Of a stretch of DNA of 64,000 nt, positions 40,380-49,632 are shown piece by piece. The notes beneath the pieces were generated by a model. That model saw nothing but the letters and a program-made list of their open reading frames with translations. It did no database searches and was not told the DNA's origin. Made by a program: the position numbers and the translations under genes. Source of the DNA: Shewanella seohaensis (lineage in GTDB: Bacteria; Pseudomonadota; Gammaproteobacteria; Enterobacterales; Shewanellaceae); NCBI RefSeq assembly GCF_025449215.1, contig NZ_CP104900.1, forward strand, positions 2,604,001-2,668,000, in the 5' to 3' direction. The stretch's first letter is position 1. The number at the start of each line of letters is the position of its first letter.

Positions 40380-40382
40380 AAT

Positions 40383-40826
40383 ATGCGTACTTATGATTTA
40401 ACTCCTCTTTACCGTAGTGCTATTGGTTTTGATCGTTTAGCCCAGATGGCAGAACATGCTGCCGCGAATAATGGCAACTCAGGTTATCCTCCCTATAACA
40501 TTGAACTCCTTGGTGAAAATCGTTATCGCATTACTATGGCCGTGGCCGGGTTCTCGATGGAAGAGCTTGAGATCAGTAGCGAAGGTGAGAAGTTACTGGT
40601 TAGAGGCAATAAAGCCGAGAGCCAAACCGAGCGTAAATACCTATACCAAGGTATTGCCGAGCGCGGGTTTGAACGTACCTTCCAACTGGCGGATTATGTG
40701 ACCGTATTGGGTGCCAGTTTAGAGAATGGTTTATTGAACATTGATTTAGTGCGTGAAATCCCAGAAGCGTTAAAACCACGCAAGATTGAAATCACCACTT
40801 CGCGTCTATTAGATGGTCAATCCTAA
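40383..40826 (+). CDS. ibpA: Hsp20-family small heat-shock protein
   Basis: Holdase chaperone that binds aggregating proteins for later rescue by DnaK/ClpB. It has 147 residues with an N-terminal arm [18 protein letters not shown] typical of IbpA/B. The alpha-crystallin domain (about 35-130) runs [20 protein letters not shown] to [16 protein letters not shown]. The C-terminal IxI motif is IEI in [11 protein letters not shown] 40383 has AAGGA 7 nt upstream; ATG 40377 is too close to it. A heat-shock promoter and a ROSE-like thermometer precede it. Confidence 0.92.
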   Translation: MRTYDLTPLYRSAIGFDRLAQMAEHAAANNGNSGYPPYNIELLGENRYRITMAVAGFSMEELEISSEGEKLLVRGNKAESQTERKYLYQGIAERGFERTFQLADYVTVLGASLENGLLNIDLVREIPEALKPRKIEITTSRLLDGQS

Positions 40827-40847
40827 TCCTGAATCGCGCGGATAAAG

Positions 40848-40872
40848 AAGGGGAGCTTAATGCTCCCCTTAT
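40848..40872 (+). terminator. Terminator after ibpA
   Basis: AAGGGGAGC-TTAAT-GCTCCCCTT is a 9-bp stem 21 nt after the stop codon. The following T tract is short. Confidence 0.75.
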
Positions 40873-40957
40873 TGTTATCCCACCAATAAAATCCCATGTG
40901 GTCTATGTCAAAGCCTTGCTATGGCAAGCTCACATAGGGTTAATGGGGATATCAGCG

Positions 40958-41452
40958 TTATGCTCTCATCGCTTTCTCGCCGCGGGCCAGGCCCACTACG
41001 CCCGAGCGCGATACTTCAACCACTTTAGTCACTTCACCCATGGAGTGAATAAAGGCATCGAGTTTTTCGGTCGTGCCCACCAATTGAATGGTGTAGAGAT
41101 TGGCGGTGACATCGACAATTTGCCCACGGAAGATATCGGCGGTGCGCTTAATTTCTTCCCGTAATTCCCCTTGGGCGCGGACTTTAACCAGTGCCAACTC
41201 CCGCTCGATATAAGCCGATTCGGTGACATTCGACACCTTAAGCACATCGACTAACTTGTGTAGCTGTTTCTCGATTTGCTCTAGCACTTTCTCGTCGGCC
41301 ACCACGGTAATATTGAGGCGCGATAAGGTGTTATCATCGGTTGGTGCCACAGTTAAACTTTCGATGTTGTAACCGCGCTGGGAAAACAGGCCGACAACAC
41401 GGGATAGGGCGCCGGATTGGTTTTCGAGTAATACAGATATAATTCGACGCAT
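40958..41452 (-). CDS. ilvH: acetolactate synthase III regulatory (small) subunit
   Basis: Binds valine and regulates the IlvI catalytic subunit in branched-chain amino-acid synthesis. It has 164 residues. The N-terminal ACT domain is RRIISVLLENQSGALSRVVG with the valine-site segment GLFSQRGYNIESL. The C-terminal domain contains IVDVTANLYTIQL. ATG 41452 overlaps the ilvI stop (TAATG) and has CGGAGA about 8 nt upstream; ATG 41458 is too close to that site. Confidence 0.95.
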   Translation of the reverse strand: MRRIISVLLENQSGALSRVVGLFSQRGYNIESLTVAPTDDNTLSRLNITVVADEKVLEQIEKQLHKLVDVLKVSNVTESAYIERELALVKVRAQGELREEIKRTADIFRGQIVDVTANLYTIQLVGTTEKLDAFIHSMGEVTKVVEVSRSGVVGLARGEKAMRA

Positions 41453-43170
41453 TAGCATTTCTCCGTTTTGCTTAACCACATTTCATTCATCGCGCCGCCG
41501 CGGATAAGCATGGGATACACGTGCTCAGTCTCATCCACCATAATGTCGATAAATACCAGTCTGTCTTTCATGGCAAGGGCTTCGGCCATCTTAGACTCAA
41601 GCTCAGCAGGATCGCTAATCGTCATACCAACATGGCCATAGGCTTCGGCAATTTTGGCAAAGTTGGGGACCGAATCCATATAGGAATGGGAATGGCGACC
41701 CGAGTAGATCATATCCTGCCATTGTTTCACCATGCCAAGGAAACGGTTGTTTAAGTTGATAATTTTAACCGGCGTATCGTATTGCAGAGCGGTTGAAAGC
41801 TCTTGAATATTCATCTGAATCGAACCATCGCCCGTGACGCACACAACGGTTTCGTCCGGCATTGCCATTTTGACTCCCATGGCAGCGGGTAGACCAAAGC
41901 CCATGGTGCCAAGGCCACCGGAGTTAATCCAATGACGAGGTTTATCAAAGGGATAATAGAGCGCGGCAAACATTTGATGCTGGCCCACATCCGAGGCGAC
42001 ATAGGCCTCACCATTAGTGAGTTTGTAAAGAGTTTCAATTACTTGCTGTGGTTTGATCCGGTTGCTTTCCTTATCGTATGCCAAGCAGTTGCGGTTACGC
42101 CACACAGTGATTTCTTGCCACCATTGATTAATTGCCTCGCTATCGTTGCCCTCCTTCGACTCATCCAGCAGGGCTAGCATGCTGTCCAGTACGATATCGG
42201 CCGAGCCTACGATGGGGATATCCACTCGTACGGTTTTTGAAATCGATGAAGGGTCGATATCAATATGTAAAATGGTGGCATTAGGGCAGTATTTTTCGAT
42301 GTTGTTAGTGGTTCTGTCATCGAAACGTACACCAATCCCGAAGATAAGATCGCAGTTATGCATGGTCATGTTGGCTTCATAGTGCCCGTGCATCCCCAGC
42401 ATTCCTAAGCTGTTTTTATGGGTGCCAGGGAAGGCGCCAAGGCCCATTAAGGTGCTGACAACGGGGATATTTAATTTTTCCGCTAAGGCTAAGATCTGCT
42501 TTTCACTGCTTGAGATAATGGCGCCTCCACCCACATAAAGCACAGGTTTTTTCGCGGCGAGTAATGCCTGTAATCCACGGCGAATTTGACCCTTATGGCC
42601 CGATGTCGTTGGATTATAGGAGCGCATTTTAATGCTCTCGGGGTAAATATAGTCGTGCAGTAATGCTGGATTGAGGCAATCCTTTGGCAAGTCGACAACC
42701 ACGGGGCCGGGGCGACCTGTGGAAGCAATATAAAATGCTTTTTTAATGATCTCAGGAATTTGAGTGGGATCTTGTACTAAAAAGCTGTGTTTGACGACTG
42801 GGCGTGAAATCCCAATCATGTCGCATTCTTGGAACGCATCGTTACCGATTAAATTGCTCGGCACTTGGCCAGATAACACCACTAATGGAATTGAATCCAT
42901 ATAGGCGGTGGCGATGCCGGTAATGGCATTGGTGGCACCTGGGCCTGAGGTCACGAGTACCACGCCCACTTTACCCGTGGCGCGGGCATAACCATCGGCC
43001 ATATGCACGGCGGCTTGTTCGTGACGAACCAGAATATGTTCAATACCGGGGATAAGGTGCAGGGCGTCGTAGATATCTAACACTGAGCCGCCAGGATAAC
43101 CAAATATGTGCTTTACACCTTCATCGATCAGGGATCGCACAATCATGCTGGCGCCGGATAACTTCTCCAT
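41452..43170 (-). CDS. ilvI: acetolactate synthase III catalytic (large) subunit
   Basis: ThDP- and FAD-dependent enzyme that condenses pyruvate to 2-acetolactate, or pyruvate plus 2-oxobutyrate to acetohydroxybutyrate. It has 572 residues. The N-terminal [13 protein letters not shown] and [17 protein letters not shown] carry the ThDP-activating glutamate. The C-terminal ThDP-binding motif is [20 protein letters not shown] followed by [13 protein letters not shown] precedes the ATG. A 467-nt upstream region contains a promoter and an attenuator-like terminator. Confidence 0.96.
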   Translation of the reverse strand: MEKLSGASMIVRSLIDEGVKHIFGYPGGSVLDIYDALHLIPGIEHILVRHEQAAVHMADGYARATGKVGVVLVTSGPGATNAITGIATAYMDSIPLVVLSGQVPSNLIGNDAFQECDMIGISRPVVKHSFLVQDPTQIPEIIKKAFYIASTGRPGPVVVDLPKDCLNPALLHDYIYPESIKMRSYNPTTSGHKGQIRRGLQALLAAKKPVLYVGGGAIISSSEKQILALAEKLNIPVVSTLMGLGAFPGTHKNSLGMLGMHGHYEANMTMHNCDLIFGIGVRFDDRTTNNIEKYCPNATILHIDIDPSSISKTVRVDIPIVGSADIVLDSMLALLDESKEGNDSEAINQWWQEITVWRNRNCLAYDKESNRIKPQQVIETLYKLTNGEAYVASDVGQHQMFAALYYPFDKPRHWINSGGLGTMGFGLPAAMGVKMAMPDETVVCVTGDGSIQMNIQELSTALQYDTPVKIINLNNRFLGMVKQWQDMIYSGRHSHSYMDSVPNFAKIAEAYGHVGMTISDPAELESKMAEALAMKDRLVFIDIMVDETEHVYPMLIRGGAMNEMWLSKTEKC

Positions 43171-43237
43171 GTGAAACTCCTATTGCATAGTACCGTTACG
43201 GTAAACAGTATCTTGTTACAGCGACGGTAATCGCTCT

Positions 43238-43266
43238 AAAAATAAGTCTGAAGGGTAATTCAGACT
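43238..43266 (-). terminator. Attenuator-like terminator in the ilvIH leader
   Basis: On the minus strand AGTCTGAA-TTACCC-TTCAGACT is followed by TATTTTT. It lies between the predicted promoter and ilvI, about 70-95 nt before the start codon. A second hairpin, GCTTGAAATC-GAT-GATTTCAAGC (43277-43298), sits just upstream. Confidence 0.7.
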
Positions 43267-43345
43267 CCGATTGCTGAGCTTGAAATCATCGATTTCAAGC
43301 GCTCATCCCTTTGGATGCAGCAGCTGTTGCAATGAACAGAATTTC

Positions 43346-43373
43346 ATCATATTCAAAAAAGAACACATTTCAA
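43346..43373 (-). promoter_or_regulatory. Predicted sigma70 promoter of ilvIH
   Basis: On the minus strand TTGAAA (43373-43368), a 16-nt spacer and TATGAT (43351-43346). It would start a leader of about 170 nt that contains the attenuator-like terminator. Confidence 0.55.
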
Positions 43374-43505
43374 GGCTTTTATGTAAAAAATAACCAACTT
43401 GAAACAATTTCATGTTTAGGCGCGATAAACGCTCATGAAACGGGAGTTTTTGTGTGGGGTCATTTTATTTAATTACTTTAATTATAATGGGTTAGCTGGT
43501 TTACA

Positions 43506-43551
43506 ATGAAAAACGGCACCCAAGCTACTATATATAACCTAAGTGCCGTTT
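43506..43551 (-). terminator. Terminator after the Bcr-type transporter gene
   Basis: On the minus strand AAACGGCAC (43551-43543) pairs with GTGCCGTTT (43519-43511), followed by a T5 run and CATTG. Confidence 0.75.
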
Positions 43552-43637
43552 ATTTAGAGAACGCTTAATTTGTTACAAATCAACTACAAAAGAGAGGCAA
43601 ACCATGATTGCTTGGTTTAGGTGGCATAAAGATGCCA

Positions 43638-44861
43638 TCACTCCTTCGGCTTCGCTTGATGAGTCGAACGGTTAAATTGACAGAATCCCACCAACAATAC
43701 CGCCGTCAGCATCAATGCCGAGAAGGGCACTGCGGTGCCATTATAAAACAGCGCGAGTAATGGCCCTGCTAAGGCGCCGCAGCCAAATCGTAAGGTGCCA
43801 ATTACCGCAGTGGCCGTGCCCGTTTCCTGCTTAAACTTCATCAGCACAATGGCATCGGCGTTGACCGACATGATACCAAGACTGCCCATAAGTGGGATCA
43901 GCATCAACACGGTGAAATGATAACTGAGCCCCAGTAAATTCACCCCCAGTAAACCGACCGCCGCCAGCGCACCGAAGAAGGTCGATACGTGCAGCATTCT
44001 TAACGAGCCATAACGGCCCACAATTCGGGTATTGATAATATTTGCCAGCATCAGCGCGCCCACATTGGTACTAAAGAGTAGGGCAAATAAGGATTTATCT
44101 AAGGAAAAAACCTCCATATAGACAAAGGGTGATGCGGTTAAATAACAGAAAAACGCAAAGGAGGTGAGTACACCGCTGGCAATATTTAATTTAACCCCGG
44201 GACGTGAAAATACTGTCGCATAAGCCCCTAAAAAGGATTTTTGACTGCGGCTACTCTGATCTTTATCGCTGGGCATTCTCAGCAGCGTAATGACCAACAA
44301 CAGCAACAACATGGCATAGGCCGATTGGATAAAGAAGATCAAATGCCATTCACCAATCTCGAGGATAAGGCTACCGATGCTTGGGGCTAATAATGGCGCT
44401 AACATCATGATTAAACTGACATAAGACATGCCTTTAGCCGTGTTTTCACCATAGACTTCTTTGATATACCCAGGGACAACCACAGTGGCCGCGGCGCCGA
44501 TAAAGGCTTGTAAAAAGCGCAGGCCTAAAAACACTTCAATCTGTTCGGCTAAGCCGAGCAATAGGCTGACTAACATAAAGCCTGAGAGGCCCATTATTAC
44601 CAAAGGGCGACGGCCAATACGGTCGGCAAGGGGGCCAAAACACAGCATGCCGAGGGCATAGCCTCCTAAGTAAACACTCAAGGATTGTTGGACTAGAGTG
44701 ATATCGGTATGAAAACTCTGGGCAAGTGTTGCCATAGCGGGCAAATACATGTCGATCGCGAGCGGCGTGATCGCGACAATGGCGGCGAGCATAGGGATCA
44801 GCAGTGCCAAGTGGGGAATGCTGCTCGGTTTAGTCGGATAGCTTGACGGTTGTGGGTCCAC
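43638..44861 (-). CDS. Bcr/CflA-family multidrug efflux MFS transporter
   Basis: A 407-residue inner-membrane protein with 12 predicted helices. It belongs to the drug:proton antiporter subfamily: ITPLAIDMYLPAMATLA is the Bcr/CflA N-terminal signature and FGPLADRIGRRPLVIMG the MFS motif A loop. Relatives export bicyclomycin, chloramphenicol, sulfonamides or dipeptides; the substrate here is unknown. A dyad at 44916-44937 may be an operator. Confidence 0.9.
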   Translation of the reverse strand: MDPQPSSYPTKPSSIPHLALLIPMLAAIVAITPLAIDMYLPAMATLAQSFHTDITLVQQSLSVYLGGYALGMLCFGPLADRIGRRPLVIMGLSGFMLVSLLLGLAEQIEVFLGLRFLQAFIGAAATVVVPGYIKEVYGENTAKGMSYVSLIMMLAPLLAPSIGSLILEIGEWHLIFFIQSAYAMLLLLLVITLLRMPSDKDQSSRSQKSFLGAYATVFSRPGVKLNIASGVLTSFAFFCYLTASPFVYMEVFSLDKSLFALLFSTNVGALMLANIINTRIVGRYGSLRMLHVSTFFGALAAVGLLGVNLLGLSYHFTVLMLIPLMGSLGIMSVNADAIVLMKFKQETGTATAVIGTLRFGCGALAGPLLALFYNGTAVPFSALMLTAVLLVGFCQFNRSTHQAKPKE

Positions 44862-44915
44862 AGTTACCTCGGGTGGCGAAAGAAGGCGATATTAAGTGTA
44901 TGTCACTCGAAAACC

Positions 44916-44937
44916 AAAATTGTAGGGTAACAATTTT
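44916..44937. promoter_or_regulatory. Operator-like dyad upstream of the Bcr-type transporter
   Basis: AAAATTGT-AGGGTA-ACAATTTT has perfect 8-bp arms and a 6-nt spacer, 55 nt upstream of the transporter start. The regulator is unknown. The rest of the 492-nt gap up to 45353 is non-coding apart from the Pho box. Confidence 0.4.
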
Positions 44938-45243
44938 GCCTAATGGCGACTCATTTTGCCTCAATTAACATAGCGTAATTTTGCCATGAACATTGGAGGA
45001 GTATAGGGAAGAAATGAGTGGCCGGCGAAGAGTCTCTCAACCGTCATAGCCACAGTTGATTTAAGTCCTCGGCTTTGTATCGAGTCTAAGGATATTAAGC
45101 CATAACATAGTAAAACGCTCAGGCAAATAAGCCAATCTCGATGACGATATCTTTACACTTAAATTGTAACCAAAATGGATTTTATGTCCTTGTATTGCAT
45201 TGATGTGCTCAGGCTCGCCTTAGCGTCATTCATTCGACTGAGA

Positions 45244-45283
45244 TTGTCACTCCAGTGTCATCTGTATGTCATCTAACCGTCTT
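45244..45283 (+). promoter_or_regulatory. Pho box (PhoB binding array)
   Basis: TTGTCAC (45244), GTGTCAT (45255), ATGTCAT (45266) and a degenerate CCGTCTT (45277) are spaced exactly 11 nt apart. This is the half-site and period of PhoB boxes (CTGTCAT repeats with 4-nt AT-rich spacers). It lies about 70-110 nt before the next gene. Confidence 0.75.
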
Positions 45284-45353
45284 GAATGCGGATTAGTTTA
45301 ATGGGCTTTAGCTTAACCCTACGACTAATAACAACACATTCAGGAATGATGCA

Positions 45354-47228
45354 ATGAACACAAAACGACTGCCGCTGGCCGGTGCGATACTGGCAAGTTT
45401 ACTCCTTGGTGCCTGTAATGGTGATGACGGTACCAATGGTGAGCAGGGGGAGAACGGCTTAAATTCATTAGTGAACGTGACTGCACTCGCCATAGGTGAT
45501 GCAAACTGTCCCGCCGGTGGTCAACGCATCGATACAGGGCTCGATACAAATCGTAATGGCCAGTTGGAAGAGACTGAAATCGATGCGGCGCAAACCCAAT
45601 TTATTTGCCAACCCCAATCTGCGGGAGTGTCAGCGGAGCTGATCGGCCGTCATCAAACTGGCACTTATGGCCTGAGCGCTGCTGAAATTGTTGAATACCA
45701 CAGTGCTTCTCAGCGAATTTTTGTGGTTAATGCGAAAAGCGGTAAGGTCGACATTATCGATGCTAACTTGCTTAGCAACGCGGCTAAGGCAACTGCGCCA
45801 TTAGCCTTGAATAATCTTGATAAGCTAGCTGAGCTGGATGTCGCCAAGGATGTGGGCTTGAGTTTTATGGGCAGCGTTAACAGTGTCAGTATTTCTGGTA
45901 ACTTGTTAGCGGCGGCCATTGAGCGCGGCGATGCAGCAGGCAATAAGACTCAAGCCAATGGCTATGTGGCTTTCTACCAACTCAATGGCAATGAGACACC
46001 TCAGTATCTCAGTGCGGTTGAAGTCGGTGCATTACCGGATAACGTCGTCTTTAGTCATGATGGTAAAACGGTACTCGTAGCGAATGAAGGCGAACCAAAT
46101 CAAGACTATAGTATCGATCCTGAGGGCAGTGTGGCGATTATCGCCATTGCGGATGGTAAACCCGCAGCAACGGCGACGTTAGTGGCATTCACCGAGTTTA
46201 ATCAGGGCAATGCTCGCTATAATGAAATTACTAAGGACATTAAAATCAATGGCCCTATGGCCACTGTCGCGCAGGACTTAGAGCCTGAGTATATCAGTGT
46301 CAGCCCCGATAACAGCCGTGCTTTTGTGAGCCTGCAGGAGAACAATGCCATCGCGGTGATTGATATCGCCAATGCCAAAGTAGCGAAGATTTTACCCTTA
46401 GGACTGAAGGATTATGGTCTTGATGTGAATAAAATTGATGCAAGTGACAAGGATGATATGGTCAACCTTCAGGCCTATGCGGGTGTGTATGGCATGTATC
46501 AACCCGATACCGTAGCGAGTTACCGTTGGAATAATACTGACTTTATTGTCACCGCAAACGAAGGGGATTCTCGCGATTATGCTGGGTTTTCGGAGGAAGC
46601 CCGCGCCGGTGACTTAACCTTAGATCCTAACCATCCACAATTTGCCGCCGCAAAAGATAAGACCCAATTAGCCCGTTTGAAAGTGACTAAGAGTATGGGT
46701 GATGACGATAACGACGGCGATTATGACAAAATCGTGAGCTTCGGTGCGCGTTCTTTCTCAATCTGGACGGCCGATGGTCAACAGGTGTTTGACAGTGGTA
46801 GCGATTTTGAGCGGATCACCGCAGCCTTGTTAGGCAATAACTTCAACAATAACAATGAAGAAAACAAAGGCGATAGTCGCAGTGACGATAAAGGCCCTGA
46901 GCCAGAAGCCTTAGCTCTCGGCAAAATTGGTCAAAAACTCTATGCCTTTATCGGGCTTGAACGTACCTCTGGCTTTATGATTTACGACGTGACGAATCCC
47001 TTCGACGTGCATTTTGTGGATTATGTGGTAAACCGTGATTTTGAGGCGGATTTCAGCATAGATACAGATACAGGCGAAGTGAAAGGCGATGCCAGTTTAG
47101 CCGGAGATTTAGGGCCAGAAGGCATGAAGTTTGTGAGTGCCGAGAAGAGTCCTAATGGTCAGCCTCTGTTGATCATTGGTAATGAAGTCAGTGGCACAAC
47201 CAGCGTGTACCAAATCAAGGTGCAATAG
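45354..47228 (+). CDS. choice-of-anchor I domain lipoprotein (alkaline-phosphatase-like)
   Basis: A 624-residue lipoprotein with signal peptide and lipobox LLLGAC (C near residue 22), followed by Asn-Gly-Asp-Asp. A short Gly/Asn-rich linker leads to a calcium-site-like module (about 30-85, DTGLDTNRNGQLEETEID). A beta-propeller-like choice-of-anchor I domain fills about 95-620, with segments such as VVFSHDGKTVLVANEGEPN, VTANEGDSRDYAGF and GPEPEALALGKIGQKLYAFI. Proteins of this type are often annotated as alkaline phosphatase, but no catalytic site is evident to me. The Pho box upstream suggests induction by phosphate starvation. Confidence 0.8.
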   Translation: MNTKRLPLAGAILASLLLGACNGDDGTNGEQGENGLNSLVNVTALAIGDANCPAGGQRIDTGLDTNRNGQLEETEIDAAQTQFICQPQSAGVSAELIGRHQTGTYGLSAAEIVEYHSASQRIFVVNAKSGKVDIIDANLLSNAAKATAPLALNNLDKLAELDVAKDVGLSFMGSVNSVSISGNLLAAAIERGDAAGNKTQANGYVAFYQLNGNETPQYLSAVEVGALPDNVVFSHDGKTVLVANEGEPNQDYSIDPEGSVAIIAIADGKPAATATLVAFTEFNQGNARYNEITKDIKINGPMATVAQDLEPEYISVSPDNSRAFVSLQENNAIAVIDIANAKVAKILPLGLKDYGLDVNKIDASDKDDMVNLQAYAGVYGMYQPDTVASYRWNNTDFIVTANEGDSRDYAGFSEEARAGDLTLDPNHPQFAAAKDKTQLARLKVTKSMGDDDNDGDYDKIVSFGARSFSIWTADGQQVFDSGSDFERITAALLGNNFNNNNEENKGDSRSDDKGPEPEALALGKIGQKLYAFIGLERTSGFMIYDVTNPFDVHFVDYVVNRDFEADFSIDTDTGEVKGDASLAGDLGPEGMKFVSAEKSPNGQPLLIIGNEVSGTTSVYQIKVQ

Positions 47229-47299
47229 CCATAGCTTGTGTTCAACGTGCCATAACGTTAAATTCCAACACCAGAAATGCTTGTGATTAAGCAAGCTTA

Positions 47300-47333
47300 A
47301 AACGCCAGAGCATCACTCTGGCGTTTCTTTTTG
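47300..47333 (+). terminator. Terminator after the choice-of-anchor lipoprotein gene
   Basis: AAACGCCAGAG-CATCA-CTCTGGCGTTT is followed by a T-rich tract. Confidence 0.9.
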
Positions 47334-47360
47334 GCCGCTTTCTAACGCGAAAATGAACTG

Positions 47361-48719
47361 CTATACGACCGAATAGGCGTGTTGCTTGAGTGCGTTAAAG
47401 GTGGATTCGATGCACTCGAGCGCAAGCTGGAATTGGGTATCGTTTTCGGCGCCACCTAAACTTAATCGGATAAAGTTGTCATGGCAGTTAAAGTCATCCC
47501 CATTACGGATCAGCACGCCTTTTGCCGCTAAGGCGGTCACCAGATGATGAGCTTTAATGTCTTCGGGTAACTGGATCCAGCCATTTAAACCCCGCCAGTG
47601 TTGAGTTAACCCCAGCTTGTCACCCAATGCCATGCATTGCTGCTGACGCTCGCGAATAATCGCATCGCGATTGGCCGTGATGTGCCCGCGTTTGATTAGC
47701 AGACAGGCCAGCTCCACATTGAGCGGCGAAACCATCCAACATTGGCTATGAATGGCGAGGCGCAATGGCGCGATAAGCGGCTCGGGCACTAAAATAAAAC
47801 CTTGCCTTAAGCCCCCTGAAAACAGCTTAGACAGGCTTGAAATGTAAATGACCCTCGGCACATTCAGCGTCTGAGCCAACTGCCACAGCGGAGAGTGCCA
47901 CTCTTCAGGGAGGCAATAATTCACATCATCTTCAATGATATAAAACTGGTACTGCTCCGCGAGTGCCAACAGTTTTTCTCTCTGTTGCTCACTGTATTGA
48001 ATGCAGGTAGGGTTTTGATTGTTGAGGGTTAAATACACCAGTTTAGGTTGATGGATTTGAACTAAAGCCTCGAATCTTGCGAGATCGACCCCGTCAGAGG
48101 TTAACGGTACGCCAATACTATTGATACCCAATTGTTTAGCGCAAATACGCACTCCGGGATAGCTGTACTGTTCGTGCAGGAGTACCTCGCCCTTGGTCAG
48201 GAAAGCATTAAGGCAGGCAAAAATGGCCTGTTGTCCACCATGGGTAAAGATCAATTGCTCTGGGCGCTGCTCAATGCCGCGTTGCGCAAGCCAGTGGTGA
48301 AATATCTGTTGATGTTGATCTAAGGGGCTGGCGCGATAGCCAAGGAGTTGACTCAGTTTCGCCGGATCCTTAGCCAGTTGGCTTAGACAATCACTCAGCG
48401 TACTTATTTGATCCGTCAGCGGCTGCTGACAAGTCGCCATATTGAGCTGCAAATGATTAAGCTCTGGCACGGGAGAGGCGTTGACATAAGTACCATCACC
48501 GATACGCGCTTCCACATAACCACGTTGCTCCGCTAGAGCATAGGCCCGAGTGACAGTGCCTATGGTCACCCCAAGGGCATCGGCTAAACGCCGCTGTGGC
48601 GGGAGTTTCGTGCCATGGGGAAGGGCTTTTAGCAAAATGCCTTGCTCGATCGCACTGACCAGACGTTGATATTTAGGACCTGTAAATGCCTCTAGATCTG
48701 GCGTCCAAATTGTACCCAT
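47361..48719 (-). CDS. MocR-type GntR/aminotransferase transcriptional regulator
   Basis: Regulator with an N-terminal GntR winged helix (about 10-80, LPPQRRLADALGVTIGTVTRAY) and a PLP-binding aminotransferase-like domain (about 110-450). The PLP lysine is in YISSLSKLFSGGLRQGF, and DDVNY carries the pyridine-binding aspartate. MocR proteins usually sense PLP or an amino-acid adduct and control a divergent gene, here an RhtB exporter. ATG 48719 (MGTIWTPDLEAF) fits the family; the frame is open to 48782, which would put the longer start inside the operator region. Length is 452 residues. Confidence 0.88.
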   Translation of the reverse strand: MGTIWTPDLEAFTGPKYQRLVSAIEQGILLKALPHGTKLPPQRRLADALGVTIGTVTRAYALAEQRGYVEARIGDGTYVNASPVPELNHLQLNMATCQQPLTDQISTLSDCLSQLAKDPAKLSQLLGYRASPLDQHQQIFHHWLAQRGIEQRPEQLIFTHGGQQAIFACLNAFLTKGEVLLHEQYSYPGVRICAKQLGINSIGVPLTSDGVDLARFEALVQIHQPKLVYLTLNNQNPTCIQYSEQQREKLLALAEQYQFYIIEDDVNYCLPEEWHSPLWQLAQTLNVPRVIYISSLSKLFSGGLRQGFILVPEPLIAPLRLAIHSQCWMVSPLNVELACLLIKRGHITANRDAIIRERQQQCMALGDKLGLTQHWRGLNGWIQLPEDIKAHHLVTALAAKGVLIRNGDDFNCHDNFIRLSLGGAENDTQFQLALECIESTFNALKQHAYSVV

Positions 48720-48762
48720 GACAATAAATCCATTGATCTCCATTAAGCTATCTATATTATTA

Positions 48763-48800
48763 ATTGTCTCGTTTATTGTCAAATATTGTATGCGTACAAT
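48763..48800. promoter_or_regulatory. Direct and inverted ATTGTN repeats between MocR and RhtB genes
   Basis: ATTGTC (48763), ATTGTC (48775) and ATTGTA (48785) are spaced 12 and 10 nt apart, and the last forms a dyad with TACAAT (48795). Such direct plus inverted arrangements are typical of MocR operators. Confidence 0.55.
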
Positions 48801-48811
48801 TCAAGGTCTTT

Positions 48812-49438
48812 ATGGATATTCAACTTGTCAATGATCCACAACTCTGGACATTAATGGCCTCAGCAGCACTCTTTTGTGCAACCATGACCATGACTCCCGG
48901 GCCGAATAATATTTTACTCGCCAGCTCAGGTGCCCATTTCGGGGTGATGCGCACCATTCCACACATTGCGGGGATCCGCCTTGGCTCGACTTCTTTGCAT
49001 CTGTCGGTATTACTCGGTCTCGGTGCTTTGTTCGAGACGTTTCCGATGTTGCACCAAGCGTTGAAATACGCGGCATTGCTGTATTTACTGTATCTTGCCT
49101 ATCGATTAGTGACCTCTCCCGTAAAGGCGGCGCAATTGGATGAAGGGCGTCAACCGATGAGTGTGATGGAGGCGGCGCTGTTTCAGTGGATTAATCCCAA
49201 ATCTTGGATGTCGACCATTACCCTTTGCAGCGCGTTTACCTTAGGCGGCGATGGCTTTTGGCTCAGTGCGGTATTGGGCGTGCTGGTGTTTAATCTGGTG
49301 GGATTTCCCGCATCCTTTACTTGGGTGTTTGTCGGCGCGGCTATCAGTAAAAAGCTCAATACGGATAAACGTCGACGCCATTTTAACTGGTTTATGGGCA
49401 GTTTATTGTTGGTGTCCTTACCTATGATCCTGCGATAA
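48812..49438 (+). CDS. LysE/RhtB-family amino-acid exporter
   Basis: A 208-residue inner-membrane protein with about six helices. TMTPGPNNILLASSGAHFG (about 27-45) is the LysE/RhtB signature, and FQWINPKSWM lies in the central loop. It probably exports an amino acid or related compound. AAGG lies 5 nt before ATG 48812. It is divergent from a MocR regulator, which likely controls it. Confidence 0.9.
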   Translation: MDIQLVNDPQLWTLMASAALFCATMTMTPGPNNILLASSGAHFGVMRTIPHIAGIRLGSTSLHLSVLLGLGALFETFPMLHQALKYAALLYLLYLAYRLVTSPVKAAQLDEGRQPMSVMEAALFQWINPKSWMSTITLCSAFTLGGDGFWLSAVLGVLVFNLVGFPASFTWVFVGAAISKKLNTDKRRRHFNWFMGSLLLVSLPMILR

Positions 49439-49632
49439 AGTGACCTAATTGCGCTAAAACCTTAAATATTCTGGGATACTGACTCGCGTAAGGATTGGCT
49501 TTATGCCATAACCAACATAATATTGGTGGCTTTTTTAGGTAACGGCCTTTTGGGGATCCCAATGAGGCTTAGTTATACTTAGCCACCGCAAGTTAGTTCT
49601 TAACTTGGGAGTGAGTATATGGAGGTTACTGC

